A stretch of DNA of 64,000 nt from Caldilineaceae bacterium (GTDB lineage Bacteria; Chloroflexota; Anaerolineae; Caldilineales; Caldilineaceae): positions 207,721-271,720 of the forward strand of contig JAJDTL010000019.1 of assembly GCA_022827195.1 (NCBI GenBank). The letters run 5' to 3'. The position numbers and the translations under genes are program-made. Positions within the stretch are counted from its first letter, which is position 1. Each line of letters starts with the position of its first letter. Below the pieces are notes generated by a model, which made no database searches, was not told the origin of the DNA, and worked only from the letters and a program-made list of their open reading frames with translations. Positions 1-8,468 of this stretch are shown here, in pieces.

Positions 1-568
1 CCACCGCAATCTCATTGGCCAGCGTCTGCTGAATCTGCCCCACCACCCCCTCAAACGTGATCTCGAGACCGAGAATCTCCGCATTGGTTGGCAGTTCCGC
101 AACCGACTCCTGTAGAAAGAGCAGAGTGTTTTCAGCCGCCTTTGGCACATCAAAATAGAACTCGGTCAACTGCGACAACAGGACCGGCACCAGCAGGACC
201 GGCGCCAGTATCAACAGGACGAGGAAGAGCAGGTAGAGGACGATGGTGCTCACGGCGCGGGGAATGCGCACACGCTCGCACAGATCGACAATCGGGATCA
301 GGAAGTAGGAGACCAGCCCCGCCACAATCACAATCGGGAGCACCGGGCGGCTGATCCAGAAGATCAGCGTGCCGACGACCAGCAGAACGATCAGGACCGT
401 TCTCTTGGTCGCCGTGTCCCATTCGGTGTTCGTTGTCCGAGGCGCGCTTGAGCCTTGCGCAGCCGCCTCTGCCGCCGGCAATTGGTGCGTTTCGTCTGAG
501 GTGCGGGAAGGACCGGCGCGCTGCTCAGAGGCTACATCCGGCCCTTCCGCTGCGGATGGCGCTGACAT
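1..568 (-). CDS. AI-2E family transporter, N-terminal part (cut by window edge)
   Basis: The minus frame reads from an ATG at 566-568 off the left edge. It begins with a polar segment of about 45 residues (MSAPSAAEGPD...), followed by closely spaced hydrophobic stretches such as VLIVLLVVGTLIFWI, VIVAGLVSYFLIPIV and STIVLYLLFLVLLILAPVLL. It then enters an amphipathic segment (LTEFYFDVPKAAENTLLFL) and the start of the long extracytoplasmic helical region typical of the AI-2E/YdiK/PerM family. Members are about 350 residues with 7-8 membrane helices and act as permeases or exporters; substrates are mostly unproven. The AxLVSYFLIPIVD pattern is the family's N-terminal signature. The C-terminal half lies outside the window. 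Confidence 0.8.
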   Translation of the reverse strand, partial: MSAPSAAEGPDVASEQRAGPSRTSDETHQLPAAEAAAQGSSAPRTTNTEWDTATKRTVLIVLLVVGTLIFWISRPVLPIVIVAGLVSYFLIPIVDLCERVRIPRAVSTIVLYLLFLVLLILAPVLLVPVLLSQLTEFYFDVPKAAENTLLFLQESVAELPTNAEILGLEITFEGVVGQIQQTLANEIAV

Positions 569-701
569 AGATCAGTGGATGGTGGACAGTGGTACGTCCA
601 TGAATCAGGCGCGATTCAGACATCACCGCGCGCTGCCATTCTACAGGAGAGAACACAGCCGGCTCCCGAAAGTTGCGCGCTGCCCGCGCCGGATACCGCT
701 T

Positions 702-2165
702 TCAGTCCAGCCCCAGCGACGCGAATTTCCAGGCCGCCACAGGCGTAAACCGCGCCGGGTCCAACGCAATTGCCGGACCAAACGGCGCCGCTGTCACGCT
801 GCCCACCGCAACCGACCCGTCCTCGACCGCCAGCGTTGGAAACTGTCTGCCATCCGCGGTCGCGTGCGGGCGATAGAGGTCGCCGTGAGCGGTCAGCATC
901 TGCGCCTGCACTTCCTGCGGCAGCATCGACAGCCCCGCGAAGTAATGATGCCCGTTGCGCTCCGCATGCTCGATCCCCAGCGTCGCCAGCACCGCCAAGT
1001 CCTCCAACAGCGCCACCGGCCCCAGATTGCACAGGTCTTCGCCGCTGATGATCGGCAACGCGCCCGGCGCCTGCCGCCGGCGGTGGCGGATGAGGCAGGT
1101 GTTGGCGATGCCTTTGAAGATGCCTTTGCAGTTCTTGTGGCTCGTGCCCACGTAGCCGCTCTCCAGCGCGGCGGGCGCGCTCGAAAGCGCCCCGTCCGAT
1201 TCATCTATGATGATTGGCGGCCGCTCGCTCCAGCCGCGCAGCGCCGCGCCCACCTCCGCGCTGAGCGCGATATCGCGCTGGAATGGCTGCTCGACGAAAA
1301 GGAGCCGCTTCAAAAAGCCGCGCAGCGCGGGGTCCGCGTTCAGCCTTTCCCACAGCGCGCGAAAATCTGCCGCGTCGTGGTAGGTCTCGTTGCCGTCAAG
1401 TGTGTGGCGGTAGTCAACATTGCGCGCATCCAGCAACGCCGCGATCCGCTGCAACCGCTCCCTGTCCGCGTCGATCTCGCCGCCGATCTTGATCTTGAAG
1501 TGGGTCAACCCGTAGGCGCGGATCGACGCGTCCAACGACTGCGGCAGGCCATCGTCGACCCGGTCCGCGGGCGCGATCTCATCATCGGTGAGTGGGTCGA
1601 TCAGGCCGATGGTATGCCGCACGATGATACGCGCCAGCGGTCTCTCGGGCAGCAGATCGGCCGCGCTTTGCCCGCCCAACTCCGGCCGCAGCGCCTCCAG
1701 GCGCATGCCCAGGCTGTTCGTGTGCACTGCCGCGGCGAAGGTCGTGGCCGTCGCCCGGCAGAAACCGTCGATGATCGCCCGCTCGACCAGCGAGACGCCG
1801 AACGCCCACAGCAGGGGCGGATAGTCGGTCCCCGCGGCCCAGGCCTCCTGCGCCGCGTAGATGGCCTGCCACAGCTCGAAGACCGCCGCCGCCGGGCCCG
1901 CCTCCTTGGCGTGGCGGCAGGCCGCCTGCACAACGTCGAGCATCTCCGCGATGTCCTGCTCCGTCGACGAGTCCGGTACCTTTGTAAACCATTTTGGCGC
2001 CAGGCCGTCCGCCGCGATGCCGTCCGCCTCCCTGCCGTCCACGTCGACCCGCGCCCGCACAAAAAGGTGCGGCAGCGCCGTCATGGTCACGATGCCGTAG
2101 CGGAACGGCATCCGGTTGCGCATGTTTAGAATGTGCAGGTCAAAGTCGAGCAGGCGAATCGGCAT
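702..2165 (-). CDS. enolase-superfamily (mandelate racemase/muconate lactonizing enzyme-like) protein
   Basis: 487 residues, longer than the usual 370-400. The barrel half shows HFKIKIGGEID with the KxK catalytic lysine pair, then HTLDGNETYHD (metal-binding D and N/E), LLFVEQPF (E) and IIIDESDG (D/E), the ordered metal ligands of the superfamily. A later SHKNCKGI segment probably supplies the opposite-face base. The reaction would be proton abstraction alpha to a carboxylate, such as sugar-acid dehydration; the substrate is not readable. It is the last gene of a minus-strand run with a TIM-barrel isomerase and a Gfo/Idh oxidoreductase, which supports a sugar or polyol catabolic role. The ATG at 2165 follows GAGGAAAG very closely. 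Confidence 0.8.
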   Translation of the reverse strand: MPIRLLDFDLHILNMRNRMPFRYGIVTMTALPHLFVRARVDVDGREADGIAADGLAPKWFTKVPDSSTEQDIAEMLDVVQAACRHAKEAGPAAAVFELWQAIYAAQEAWAAGTDYPPLLWAFGVSLVERAIIDGFCRATATTFAAAVHTNSLGMRLEALRPELGGQSAADLLPERPLARIIVRHTIGLIDPLTDDEIAPADRVDDGLPQSLDASIRAYGLTHFKIKIGGEIDADRERLQRIAALLDARNVDYRHTLDGNETYHDAADFRALWERLNADPALRGFLKRLLFVEQPFQRDIALSAEVGAALRGWSERPPIIIDESDGALSSAPAALESGYVGTSHKNCKGIFKGIANTCLIRHRRRQAPGALPIISGEDLCNLGPVALLEDLAVLATLGIEHAERNGHHYFAGLSMLPQEVQAQMLTAHGDLYRPHATADGRQFPTLAVEDGSVAVGSVTAAPFGPAIALDPARFTPVAAWKFASLGLD

Positions 2166-2297
2166 CTTTCCTCATCTCCGGTCTCTGTGAAAACACAGTT
2201 TTTCGTAGACAGTTGTTCGTTTTCAGTGACGGCATAGCAGATCGTTCCGGGCATTCGTCGGGAAACAAGAGTTGCTGACCGGAATCATGAATCGTCA

Positions 2298-3098
2298 TCA
2301 AGCAAGCGCACGCTCATAGCCGCGCAGCGTCGCGATCTCCCGCGGCAGGTGCACCTCCGGCAGCTGCCAGTCGATCCACTCGCCGCTGAGATAGCCGTCG
2401 TAGCCGTCGCCGTGCAGCAGTTGCAGCACCTCCCGGTGATCGACCTCGCCCGTGCCGAAAGGTGTGTAGTCCAGCCGGTCTACGGCCAGGAACATGTCGT
2501 GCATATGCACGTGGCGGATCCATGGCCGCAGCGTACGGTAGGAGTCTGCCAGCGTCCAGCCCGCTTGCCGCAGCGGGTGCGCCGCATCCCAGTTCACGCC
2601 AATCGCTGCATGGTCCACCCGCTCCATCACCGCCGCCACATCGGCGGGATTGCACCAGTCGTCATGCGTCTCCATACAGACGGCCACGCCGCGCGCGCCG
2701 GCCCGTTCCGCCAACTGTTTGAGCGCGTCCGTCACACCGTCAGCGGCCGCTTCCCGGCTGATGCCGGCAGGGATCCGTCCTCCGAAGACGCGCAGCGCCG
2801 GCGCGCCGATATCGGCGGCCAGGTCGATGTACCGAAGCGACTCCTCTACCTCCGCCTCCCGGGTCGCAGGGTCGGCAAAGCGGGCGCCCGACGCCAGGCA
2901 GCAGATGGCGACGCCCGCCTCAGCCGCCTGCGCGCGGAACGATGCCCGCTCCTCCGCCGACGCCTCCAGCTCCACCCCGTGGTTCTGGCCGCCGGCCGCC
3001 CGCGGCTCGACGCCGTCGTAGCCGTACTGCACCGCCAGCGCCAGCATCTCCCCGAACGTCGCCTGCGGGCAGGAAAAACTCATAAAAGCATAGTTCAT
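2298..3098 (-). CDS. sugar phosphate isomerase/epimerase-like TIM barrel protein (AP endonuclease family 2 fold)
   Basis: 266 residues starting at MNYAFMSFSC. The reading frame stays open further upstream, but that stretch is low-complexity Arg/Gly-rich and looks non-coding. Features of the xylose-isomerase-like barrel are GYDGVEPR after strand 1, VAVCMETHDDWCNP, IGVNWDAAHPLR, HVHMHDM and FGTGEVDHREVLQLL, providing the Glu/Asp/His metal ligands (E, D/H, H, E). These proteins isomerise or epimerise keto-sugars or inositol derivatives. It sits 62 bp after the Gfo/Idh gene and 132 bp before the enolase-superfamily gene, a common trio in carbohydrate degradation clusters. The substrate is unknown. 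Confidence 0.82.
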   Translation of the reverse strand: MNYAFMSFSCPQATFGEMLALAVQYGYDGVEPRAAGGQNHGVELEASAEERASFRAQAAEAGVAICCLASGARFADPATREAEVEESLRYIDLAADIGAPALRVFGGRIPAGISREAAADGVTDALKQLAERAGARGVAVCMETHDDWCNPADVAAVMERVDHAAIGVNWDAAHPLRQAGWTLADSYRTLRPWIRHVHMHDMFLAVDRLDYTPFGTGEVDHREVLQLLHGDGYDGYLSGEWIDWQLPEVHLPREIATLRGYERALA

Positions 3099-3160
3099 CG
3101 CTGCAATCTCCCCTTTTGTTGCTTCATCTCTGACCGTCAGATCGGCGGCGCGCGGCCGCA

Positions 3161-4222
3161 TCACAGCGCAGAAATCTCCACCGCCTCGCCTCTCTCCGCC
3201 GACCGGTATAGCGCATCGGTGATCCGTTGCACCAGCAGGGCCTGCGTCAACGTCGTCTTCGGCGGGCGCCCCGTGCGCACAGCCGTCGCGAAATCCTCCA
3301 GCAGCGCGCGGCTGACCTCTCCGAAAGATTCCTCGCCCGCCCACAGCGTCCGCCGGACCGTGCCCTGGGTGGCGCTACTCTCAAAATAGAGGATCTCCTT
3401 CTCCTCCGCCGGCGTCATCCACAACCGCAGCGAACCGGCATCGCCGATCACTTCCCACGAATCCTCCGCCTGCGCCGCCGTGCATTCACCCCGCTCATAG
3501 GTGAGCGCAATCCCGTCCGCGCAGCGTACCAGCCCCGTGATGTGCGTCTCCGCATCCGATTCCGGCGCGACCGTGTCGGCGAAAATCGCCGGCACCTGCC
3601 AGCTCTGCGCCAGCGCCGTCTCCGGTTGCAGACGCCAGCCGCAGATGCCCAGCAGATAGTCCAGGTCGTAGCAGCCCCAGTTGGCCAGAATGCCGCCGCC
3701 GTTCAGCTCGCGGCTCAGCCGCCACGCCGGCGCCGGGTCCTCCGGCGCGGGACGCGCCGGCGTGATTGCCCGGCAACGCAGCAGACGAAGCGCACCCAGC
3801 TTGCCCTGACCGATCCAGTCCGCGGCCACCTGCGCCGATTCCATAAACTGGAACCGCGAGGAACAGCAGGCCGCAACCCGCTCCCCCTGCGCCGCGATCA
3901 ACTGCTTCACCTCGGCCGCGCTGCGCGCCACCGGCTTCTCTGTCAACAGATGTTTGCCCGCCCGCAGCGCCTCCAACCCCAACTCGATGCGAAAAGAGGC
4001 CGGCAGCGCCAGCACCACGGCCTCGACCCGGGCATCGGCCAGCAAGGCCGCGCCATCGTTGTAGACCGTCTCCACCCCGTGCGCCGCGGCCGTCTTCTCC
4101 GCCAATTCGCGCTGCACGTCGGCCACCGCAACAAGCTCGATCTGCTCGGACTCAGCAGCAGCCCGCGCGTGGACCGAGCCGATCACCCCGCAGCCGATAA
4201 TGCCGAGTTGTAACCGTCCCAT
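3161..4222 (-). CDS. Gfo/Idh/MocA family NAD(P)-dependent oxidoreductase
   Basis: 353 residues from MGRLQLGIIG. An N-terminal Rossmann fold has GIIGCGVIGS (GxGxxG) and VAVADVQ at the end of beta-2. It is followed by the family's EKP motif (HLLTEKPVARSAAEV), whose lysine is catalytic. The C-terminal alpha/beta domain includes NGGGILANWGCYDLDYLLGI, the usual GGG...D..HxxD-like region. The ATG at 4222 is preferred over the one at 4246 because GGGAGAG lies about 8 bases upstream. It is the first gene of the minus-strand sugar cluster and is divergent from the methyltransferase. Typical substrates are sugars, inositols and sugar amines. Confidence 0.85.
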   Translation of the reverse strand: MGRLQLGIIGCGVIGSVHARAAAESEQIELVAVADVQRELAEKTAAAHGVETVYNDGAALLADARVEAVVLALPASFRIELGLEALRAGKHLLTEKPVARSAAEVKQLIAAQGERVAACCSSRFQFMESAQVAADWIGQGKLGALRLLRCRAITPARPAPEDPAPAWRLSRELNGGGILANWGCYDLDYLLGICGWRLQPETALAQSWQVPAIFADTVAPESDAETHITGLVRCADGIALTYERGECTAAQAEDSWEVIGDAGSLRLWMTPAEEKEILYFESSATQGTVRRTLWAGEESFGEVSRALLEDFATAVRTGRPPKTTLTQALLVQRITDALYRSAERGEAVEISAL

Positions 4223-4290
4223 CGGGCGCACTCTCCCATGATACAATGAAAGCTGATCGCATCCGCCATCTCAAGCGAAGGAAGCCGCAG

Positions 4291-5049
4291 ATGGACAACC
4301 CCTCCCCTTCTTGGCAAAGAATCTACGCCGACGAAGAGTTCAGCTGGCTCTGGCCGCCCGCCTACGAACCGGGTTCGACACCGCCCGAACTGGAGTCGAT
4401 CCTCTCCCTTTTGCAACCGCAAAACGGTGCGCGCTTCCTTGACCTCGCCTGCGGTCTCGGCTGGCTCACCATCCCGATGGCGCTGCGCGGCTTCCACGTG
4501 ACCGGCTACGACCTCAGCGACGCCATGCTTACACGCGCCCAGGAGTCAGCCGCGCATGCGAAAGCCGAGATCCAGTGGGTGCGCGGCGACATGCGCAGCC
4601 TGCCGGCGGACTGGACGGCCACTTTCGATTTCGTCACCCTCACCCTCAGCGAATTCGGATGCTTTCACGACGAGTCGGACAATCAGTGTGTGCTCGCCGA
4701 AGCGGCGCGTGTCCTCAAACAAGGCGGCCGCTTTCTCCTCGACATCGTCGTCAACCGCGACGAGCTGGTCTTTCGTGGAGACCGCACCGAATGTTTTGAC
4801 GCCGGCGGCTACTTCATCTCGGACAGGGGCAGCCTCGATCTCCTCAGCGGCATCTACACGCGCGTATTCCAATGGTATCGACAGGGACAGCGCCGCCAAA
4901 CGACCTGGCAGATCCGCGCCTACACCGCGCCCGAGGTGACGCGTATGTTGCAGCGGGCCGGTTTCCGCAGCTCGACCCCATACCGCAACTACGCCGGCGA
5001 CAGGCTCACGCGCGATAGCGCCAGCCTGGTGTTTCTGGCGCAGAAATAG
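4291..5049 (+). CDS. class I SAM-dependent methyltransferase
   Basis: 252 residues from MDNPSPSW. The open frame extends to 4246, but GAAGGAAG sits just before the 4291 ATG. Motif I is FLDLACGLGWLTIPMAL, motif II VTGYDLSDAML, then WVRGDMRSLP and FDFVTLTLSEFGCF (motif IV region), and VLKQGGRFLLDI (post-I strand). This is a methyltransferase type 11/25 fold acting on a small molecule or an unidentified acceptor. It stands alone on the plus strand between two minus-strand clusters, so context gives no substrate. Confidence 0.8.
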   Translation: MDNPSPSWQRIYADEEFSWLWPPAYEPGSTPPELESILSLLQPQNGARFLDLACGLGWLTIPMALRGFHVTGYDLSDAMLTRAQESAAHAKAEIQWVRGDMRSLPADWTATFDFVTLTLSEFGCFHDESDNQCVLAEAARVLKQGGRFLLDIVVNRDELVFRGDRTECFDAGGYFISDRGSLDLLSGIYTRVFQWYRQGQRRQTTWQIRAYTAPEVTRMLQRAGFRSSTPYRNYAGDRLTRDSASLVFLAQK

Positions 5050-5088
5050 CCCGACCCCCAAGACGCTTCCCTTGCTCGCGTCCGTTTC

Positions 5089-6426
5089 TTATCCCAGCCC
5101 CAGCGCCGGGCCAAGAACCGCCGTCGTCATGCCTGCATGGTTCTCGCGGCCATGACCGCGCGCGATTGCGCTGACCGAGCGCGCCGAGCAGCCGTGGTCG
5201 CGGCCGTCCGGGAACGCCTCCCGCGCCAGCAGGAAGTAGGTGCGCGCCAGGTCCAGCGCCCGCGTTTGCAGCGCGCCGTCGCCGCCAATCTCCGCGGCCA
5301 CCGCCAGCGTGATCGGATTGTGGCGCCGCGCATGGCCGTCTTCGAGCCAGCGCGGCGCATCCGAGCGTTTGCCCACGCCAGACGCCCGCCGTGCAGGCCG
5401 CTTGAAGGCCGTGTCCAGCGTGATCTCGTTGATGTCAAATGGGTCCAGCCCGCTCACGGCCGCCGCCACTGCCCCGTCGTAGCGGGTATCGCCCGTCCAG
5501 CCCCGATAGGCCCGCACCGCATCCGCGGCCGCGCCTGCATCCGCGTCGCCCAACTGCGCTGCCAGCGGCTGCAGCACACGTTCCGCCGCCCGCCGAAAGC
5601 GTGTCTCGCCCGTCTCCCGCCACAGGCGCAAGAAGGTGTTGATCGCGTCCGAACCAAGCAGATTCTCCGCCCGGTCGACCTCCGACTGCAGGTCGGGCGC
5701 CTCTCCCATGAACGAGTAATAGAGCGCCTCATCTTCTTCGTCGAATTCGTACAGGACACCGTCTGTTGTCAACGCAATCGGCAGCGTGTCCGCGGCCAGG
5801 ATCGCATCCGCCCACGCCCCCGCATGGGCCGCCGCCAACTCGATGTAGCGGCCCCCGGCCGTCTCGGTAACCGGGTTCGACGCCGCCAGCAGACAGATGT
5901 TGACGCAGCGCAGATGGTCCGGCGAATTCAGCGCCATGCCCGGCTCTGTACGCAGCCCGTCCGCGCCGAAAAAGAGCGAACTGAAACGCCGCCGCTCCCA
6001 ATCGAACCAATCCGGCGCCCCGTCTGACCAGTTGCCCATGTGCTCGGCCGCGTCATCCAGCTGCCGCGCCGTCTCCCCCTCCTGCGGCAGGACCCGCTGC
6101 AGCGCGCCCAGGAACAACTCATAATGCTCCGTGCCGTGGTGCGCCTCCTGCATGCGCCAGTAGCCGTGCCGCCACTGCTGCGTTGCGGTGAAATGGTCGC
6201 GAATGCGGTCGCGTTTCTGCTGCAAAAAGCGGAGGATTCGTTCGTCGGGGCAGGCGTGCAGCAGAGGTTCCCAGCCGGTCGTGTAGGTGCCCTGATCATG
6301 CACATCGGTGGCCGGCTCTTCCGCGTAGCGCTCGATGGCTTCGTACGCCCACCCGCGCAGATCACCCAGGAATCGCCGGCACGCGTGCGCCAGGTCGTCC
6401 GAAGGTTCGATGCATCGACTGTACAC
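5089..6426 (-). CDS. unrecognised helical protein coupled to alpha-L-fucosidase gene
   Basis: 445 residues from a GTG two bases after the fucosidase stop, so almost certainly co-transcribed. No family is recognised with confidence. It is rich in Trp, Tyr, Arg and Asp, with repeated amphipathic helices and motifs such as GWEPLLHACPDERIL, HGYWRMQEAHHGTEHYELFL and ETGETRFRRAAERVL. The spacing resembles an (alpha/alpha)6 toroid as found in many glycoside hydrolases and lyases. A repeated acidic-aromatic HGTEHYELFL segment could be catalytic. No signal peptide is seen, so it is probably cytoplasmic. Function is inferred only from the neighbour: handling of a fucosylated or related glycan product. 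Confidence 0.6.
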   Translation of the reverse strand: MYSRCIEPSDDLAHACRRFLGDLRGWAYEAIERYAEEPATDVHDQGTYTTGWEPLLHACPDERILRFLQQKRDRIRDHFTATQQWRHGYWRMQEAHHGTEHYELFLGALQRVLPQEGETARQLDDAAEHMGNWSDGAPDWFDWERRRFSSLFFGADGLRTEPGMALNSPDHLRCVNICLLAASNPVTETAGGRYIELAAAHAGAWADAILAADTLPIALTTDGVLYEFDEEDEALYYSFMGEAPDLQSEVDRAENLLGSDAINTFLRLWRETGETRFRRAAERVLQPLAAQLGDADAGAAADAVRAYRGWTGDTRYDGAVAAAVSGLDPFDINEITLDTAFKRPARRASGVGKRSDAPRWLEDGHARRHNPITLAVAAEIGGDGALQTRALDLARTYFLLAREAFPDGRDHGCSARSVSAIARGHGRENHAGMTTAVLGPALGLG

Positions 6427-6428
6427 CG

Positions 6429-7832
6429 TTACGAGTCCAGTTCAATCTTGAAGGTGTAAGCGTGATCGCACGGGCGCTTCTTCGGCGTGCTCACGCGCAG
6501 ACCGTCCCCCTCCTGCTGCCACGCGACCGGCTCCGCGCTGCCCAGCATCGAAACGCCGCGCACGCGTCCGCCCACGGCCGAGCCGCTCCCCAGCGAGGTG
6601 ATGACCGCCTCGTCGCCCGGCCAGCCCAGAACGACCGCATAGAGCGCGTCGCCCTTCTGCGTGAAGCGCATGTCCCTGGCCGTGAACGGCTGGTTCCTGC
6701 GCTCCGACATATGGCCCGCCTCCACGGCCGTATCGCCCTCACCGAACCGCTCCCAGTGACGTGTGCCGTAGATCGCCTCGCCGTTCACGTCCAGCCACGC
6801 GCCCAGGTCCAGCAGCATCTGTGTCGCCTCCGCCGGAATGACGCCGTCCGCGCGCGGGCCGACGTTCAGCAGCAGGTTGCCATTCTTGCTGACAATGTCG
6901 ACCAAGTCATGGACGATCGTCGTCGCGCTCTTGAACTCGTCATCCTCGATGTAACTCCACGACTTGTAGCTGACCGAGGTGTCCGTCTGCCAGTAGTGCG
7001 GGCGGATGTCGTCCAGCTTGCCCCGCTCCACGTCATAGACCGCGACGCCGTCGGGGAGCTTGTCCTTGTACTGCAGAACAGGCTCGATGCCCCACTCCAG
7101 CGCCCGGTTGTAGTAGTAGGCGGCGACCTGCGGTCGGTAGGGTTCGAACTCGTCGAAATGCCAGCCGAAATCGAACCAGAGCACATCGGGGCGGAAATAG
7201 TCGATCATTTCAAGCGTGCGCGCGTACCAGTTCTGAATGAAGTCCCAGCTGGCGGGCGCCTCCTCCGCGTGCGGCGGGCTGTAGAGGTCCTCCAGGCCGG
7301 GATGCGTCGTATCGAAGTCGTCCGCATAGGTGTAGTAGCGCCAGTTGAACGCGCGGTGGCTCGAAACGCCGAACTTCAGCCCCGCGCCGCGCGTCTCCCG
7401 CTCCAACTCCTTGCACACATCCCGCTTCGGGCCCATCTGCGCCGCGTTCCAGCGCGTATGCGTGCTCGCGAACATCGGGAAGCCGTCATGATGCTCAGCC
7501 ACCGGCACGATGTAGCGCGCGCCCGCTTTGCGGAACAGCTCGACCCACTGCGCCGGGTCCCAGTTTTCCGCCTTGAACAGCGGGATAAAGTCTTTGTAGC
7601 CGAATTTGGACGGATGCCCCCACGTCTGTGTGTGGTGCTCGAAGTAGTTCGGCCCCTTGCGCGAGACCTCGTCGCGGTACATGAAGCGGGGATACCATTC
7701 GTTGTCGAACGCCGGCACGGCATAGACGCCCCAGTGGATGAAGATGCCCAGCTTATCGTCCATAAACCATTGCGGCACTGCGTAGTTCTGCAGCGACGCC
7801 CAGGTCGGTTCGTAGCGGAAATCGGCGGTCAT
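6429..7832 (-). CDS. alpha-L-fucosidase, glycoside hydrolase family 29
   Basis: 467 residues; ATG at 7832 preceded by GGAG. Hallmarks are WFMDDKLGIFIHWGVYAVPAF near the N terminus, FGYKDFIPLFKAENWDPAQW, AGARYIVPVAEHHDGFPMF and DVLWFDFGWHF, which contains the nucleophilic Asp of GH29. A late NLLLNVGPRADGVIP is also typical. It hydrolyses alpha-L-fucosides with retention. No signal peptide is visible, so it probably acts in the cytoplasm on imported oligosaccharides. It is followed after 2 bp by an unrecognised helical protein. Confidence 0.92.
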   Translation of the reverse strand: MTADFRYEPTWASLQNYAVPQWFMDDKLGIFIHWGVYAVPAFDNEWYPRFMYRDEVSRKGPNYFEHHTQTWGHPSKFGYKDFIPLFKAENWDPAQWVELFRKAGARYIVPVAEHHDGFPMFASTHTRWNAAQMGPKRDVCKELERETRGAGLKFGVSSHRAFNWRYYTYADDFDTTHPGLEDLYSPPHAEEAPASWDFIQNWYARTLEMIDYFRPDVLWFDFGWHFDEFEPYRPQVAAYYYNRALEWGIEPVLQYKDKLPDGVAVYDVERGKLDDIRPHYWQTDTSVSYKSWSYIEDDEFKSATTIVHDLVDIVSKNGNLLLNVGPRADGVIPAEATQMLLDLGAWLDVNGEAIYGTRHWERFGEGDTAVEAGHMSERRNQPFTARDMRFTQKGDALYAVVLGWPGDEAVITSLGSGSAVGGRVRGVSMLGSAEPVAWQQEGDGLRVSTPKKRPCDHAYTFKIELDS

Positions 7833-8004
7833 TGCATGACTCCATCGTGGTTCGTTTGCGCGCGCAAACGCGTAGCTTATTGTGGTCGTCTTGGCTTCAG
7901 CTCAGTGCAATACAAACGTGGAGATCTTCCAAGGGAGTATAGAGGGGTACTCCGGTCGTGTCCAATCTTGGCGGGGTGGATCTGTGCCCGCCGCCGGTCA
8001 TTCG

Positions 8005-8427
8005 TCAATCGCACAGATCGCAGGGCAAAAGTTGACGGGCCAGCAGGATGCCGAGCAGCGCGCACACGAGGCTGATGCCGTTGTTGGCGAGGATATTGGC
8101 AAGAGCGGCCCAGGCGCGTCCATTCTGCCACAAAGCCATGCTCTCGACCGCGAAGGTAGAAAACGTGGTGAAAGAGCCGAGAAAGCCGACCGTCATCATC
8201 AGGCGCAGCTGCGGCGACAATGCCAGGTAGTGGGAACCGACCGCCACCAGAAAGCCGAGCAGCAGGCTGCCCGAGACATTGACGGCCAGTGTGCCGTAGG
8301 GGAACTCCGCCCCCAACTTCGCCGCCAGCCACAGGCTGACAAAGTAGCGTGCATTCGCTCCCAGCACAGCGCCCAGCCCGATCCAGACAACCTGCCCCGC
8401 TATCGTCCTGAACCCGTCAACCGTCAT
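8005..8427 (-). CDS. crcB: fluoride ion channel CrcB/Fluc
   Basis: 140 residues with four predicted membrane helices. Diagnostic motifs are GAVLGANARYF (GxxxGxxxRY), TLAVNVSGSLLLGF with the conserved Asn, and GFLGSFTTFSTFAVE (GxxGxxTTFSTF) lining the pore. The family forms dual-topology dimers that export fluoride. The start has GGAAGGGG just upstream. Only 41 bp separate it from the upstream M1 peptidase gene, so no room exists for a full fluoride riboswitch directly ahead of it. Length is normal for a single-gene homodimeric channel. Confidence 0.93.
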   Translation of the reverse strand: MTVDGFRTIAGQVVWIGLGAVLGANARYFVSLWLAAKLGAEFPYGTLAVNVSGSLLLGFLVAVGSHYLALSPQLRLMMTVGFLGSFTTFSTFAVESMALWQNGRAWAALANILANNGISLVCALLGILLARQLLPCDLCD

Positions 8428-8468
8428 GCCCCTTCCCGTTCAGGCAAGCCGTCGCGCCCGCCTTCTGG

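Noticed and set aside
369..2129. 586-residue plus-strand open frame
   Set aside because: It lies antisense to the transporter and the enolase-superfamily gene; its composition is Arg/His-rich and without motifs.
2298..3344. Longer 348-residue version of the TIM barrel protein
   Set aside because: The additional N-terminal 82 residues overlap the Gfo/Idh gene and have out-of-frame composition; the fold starts at MNYAFMSF.
8428..8468. Fluoride riboswitch before crcB
   Set aside because: The gap to the upstream gene is only 41 bp and no pseudoknot-like motif is visible.
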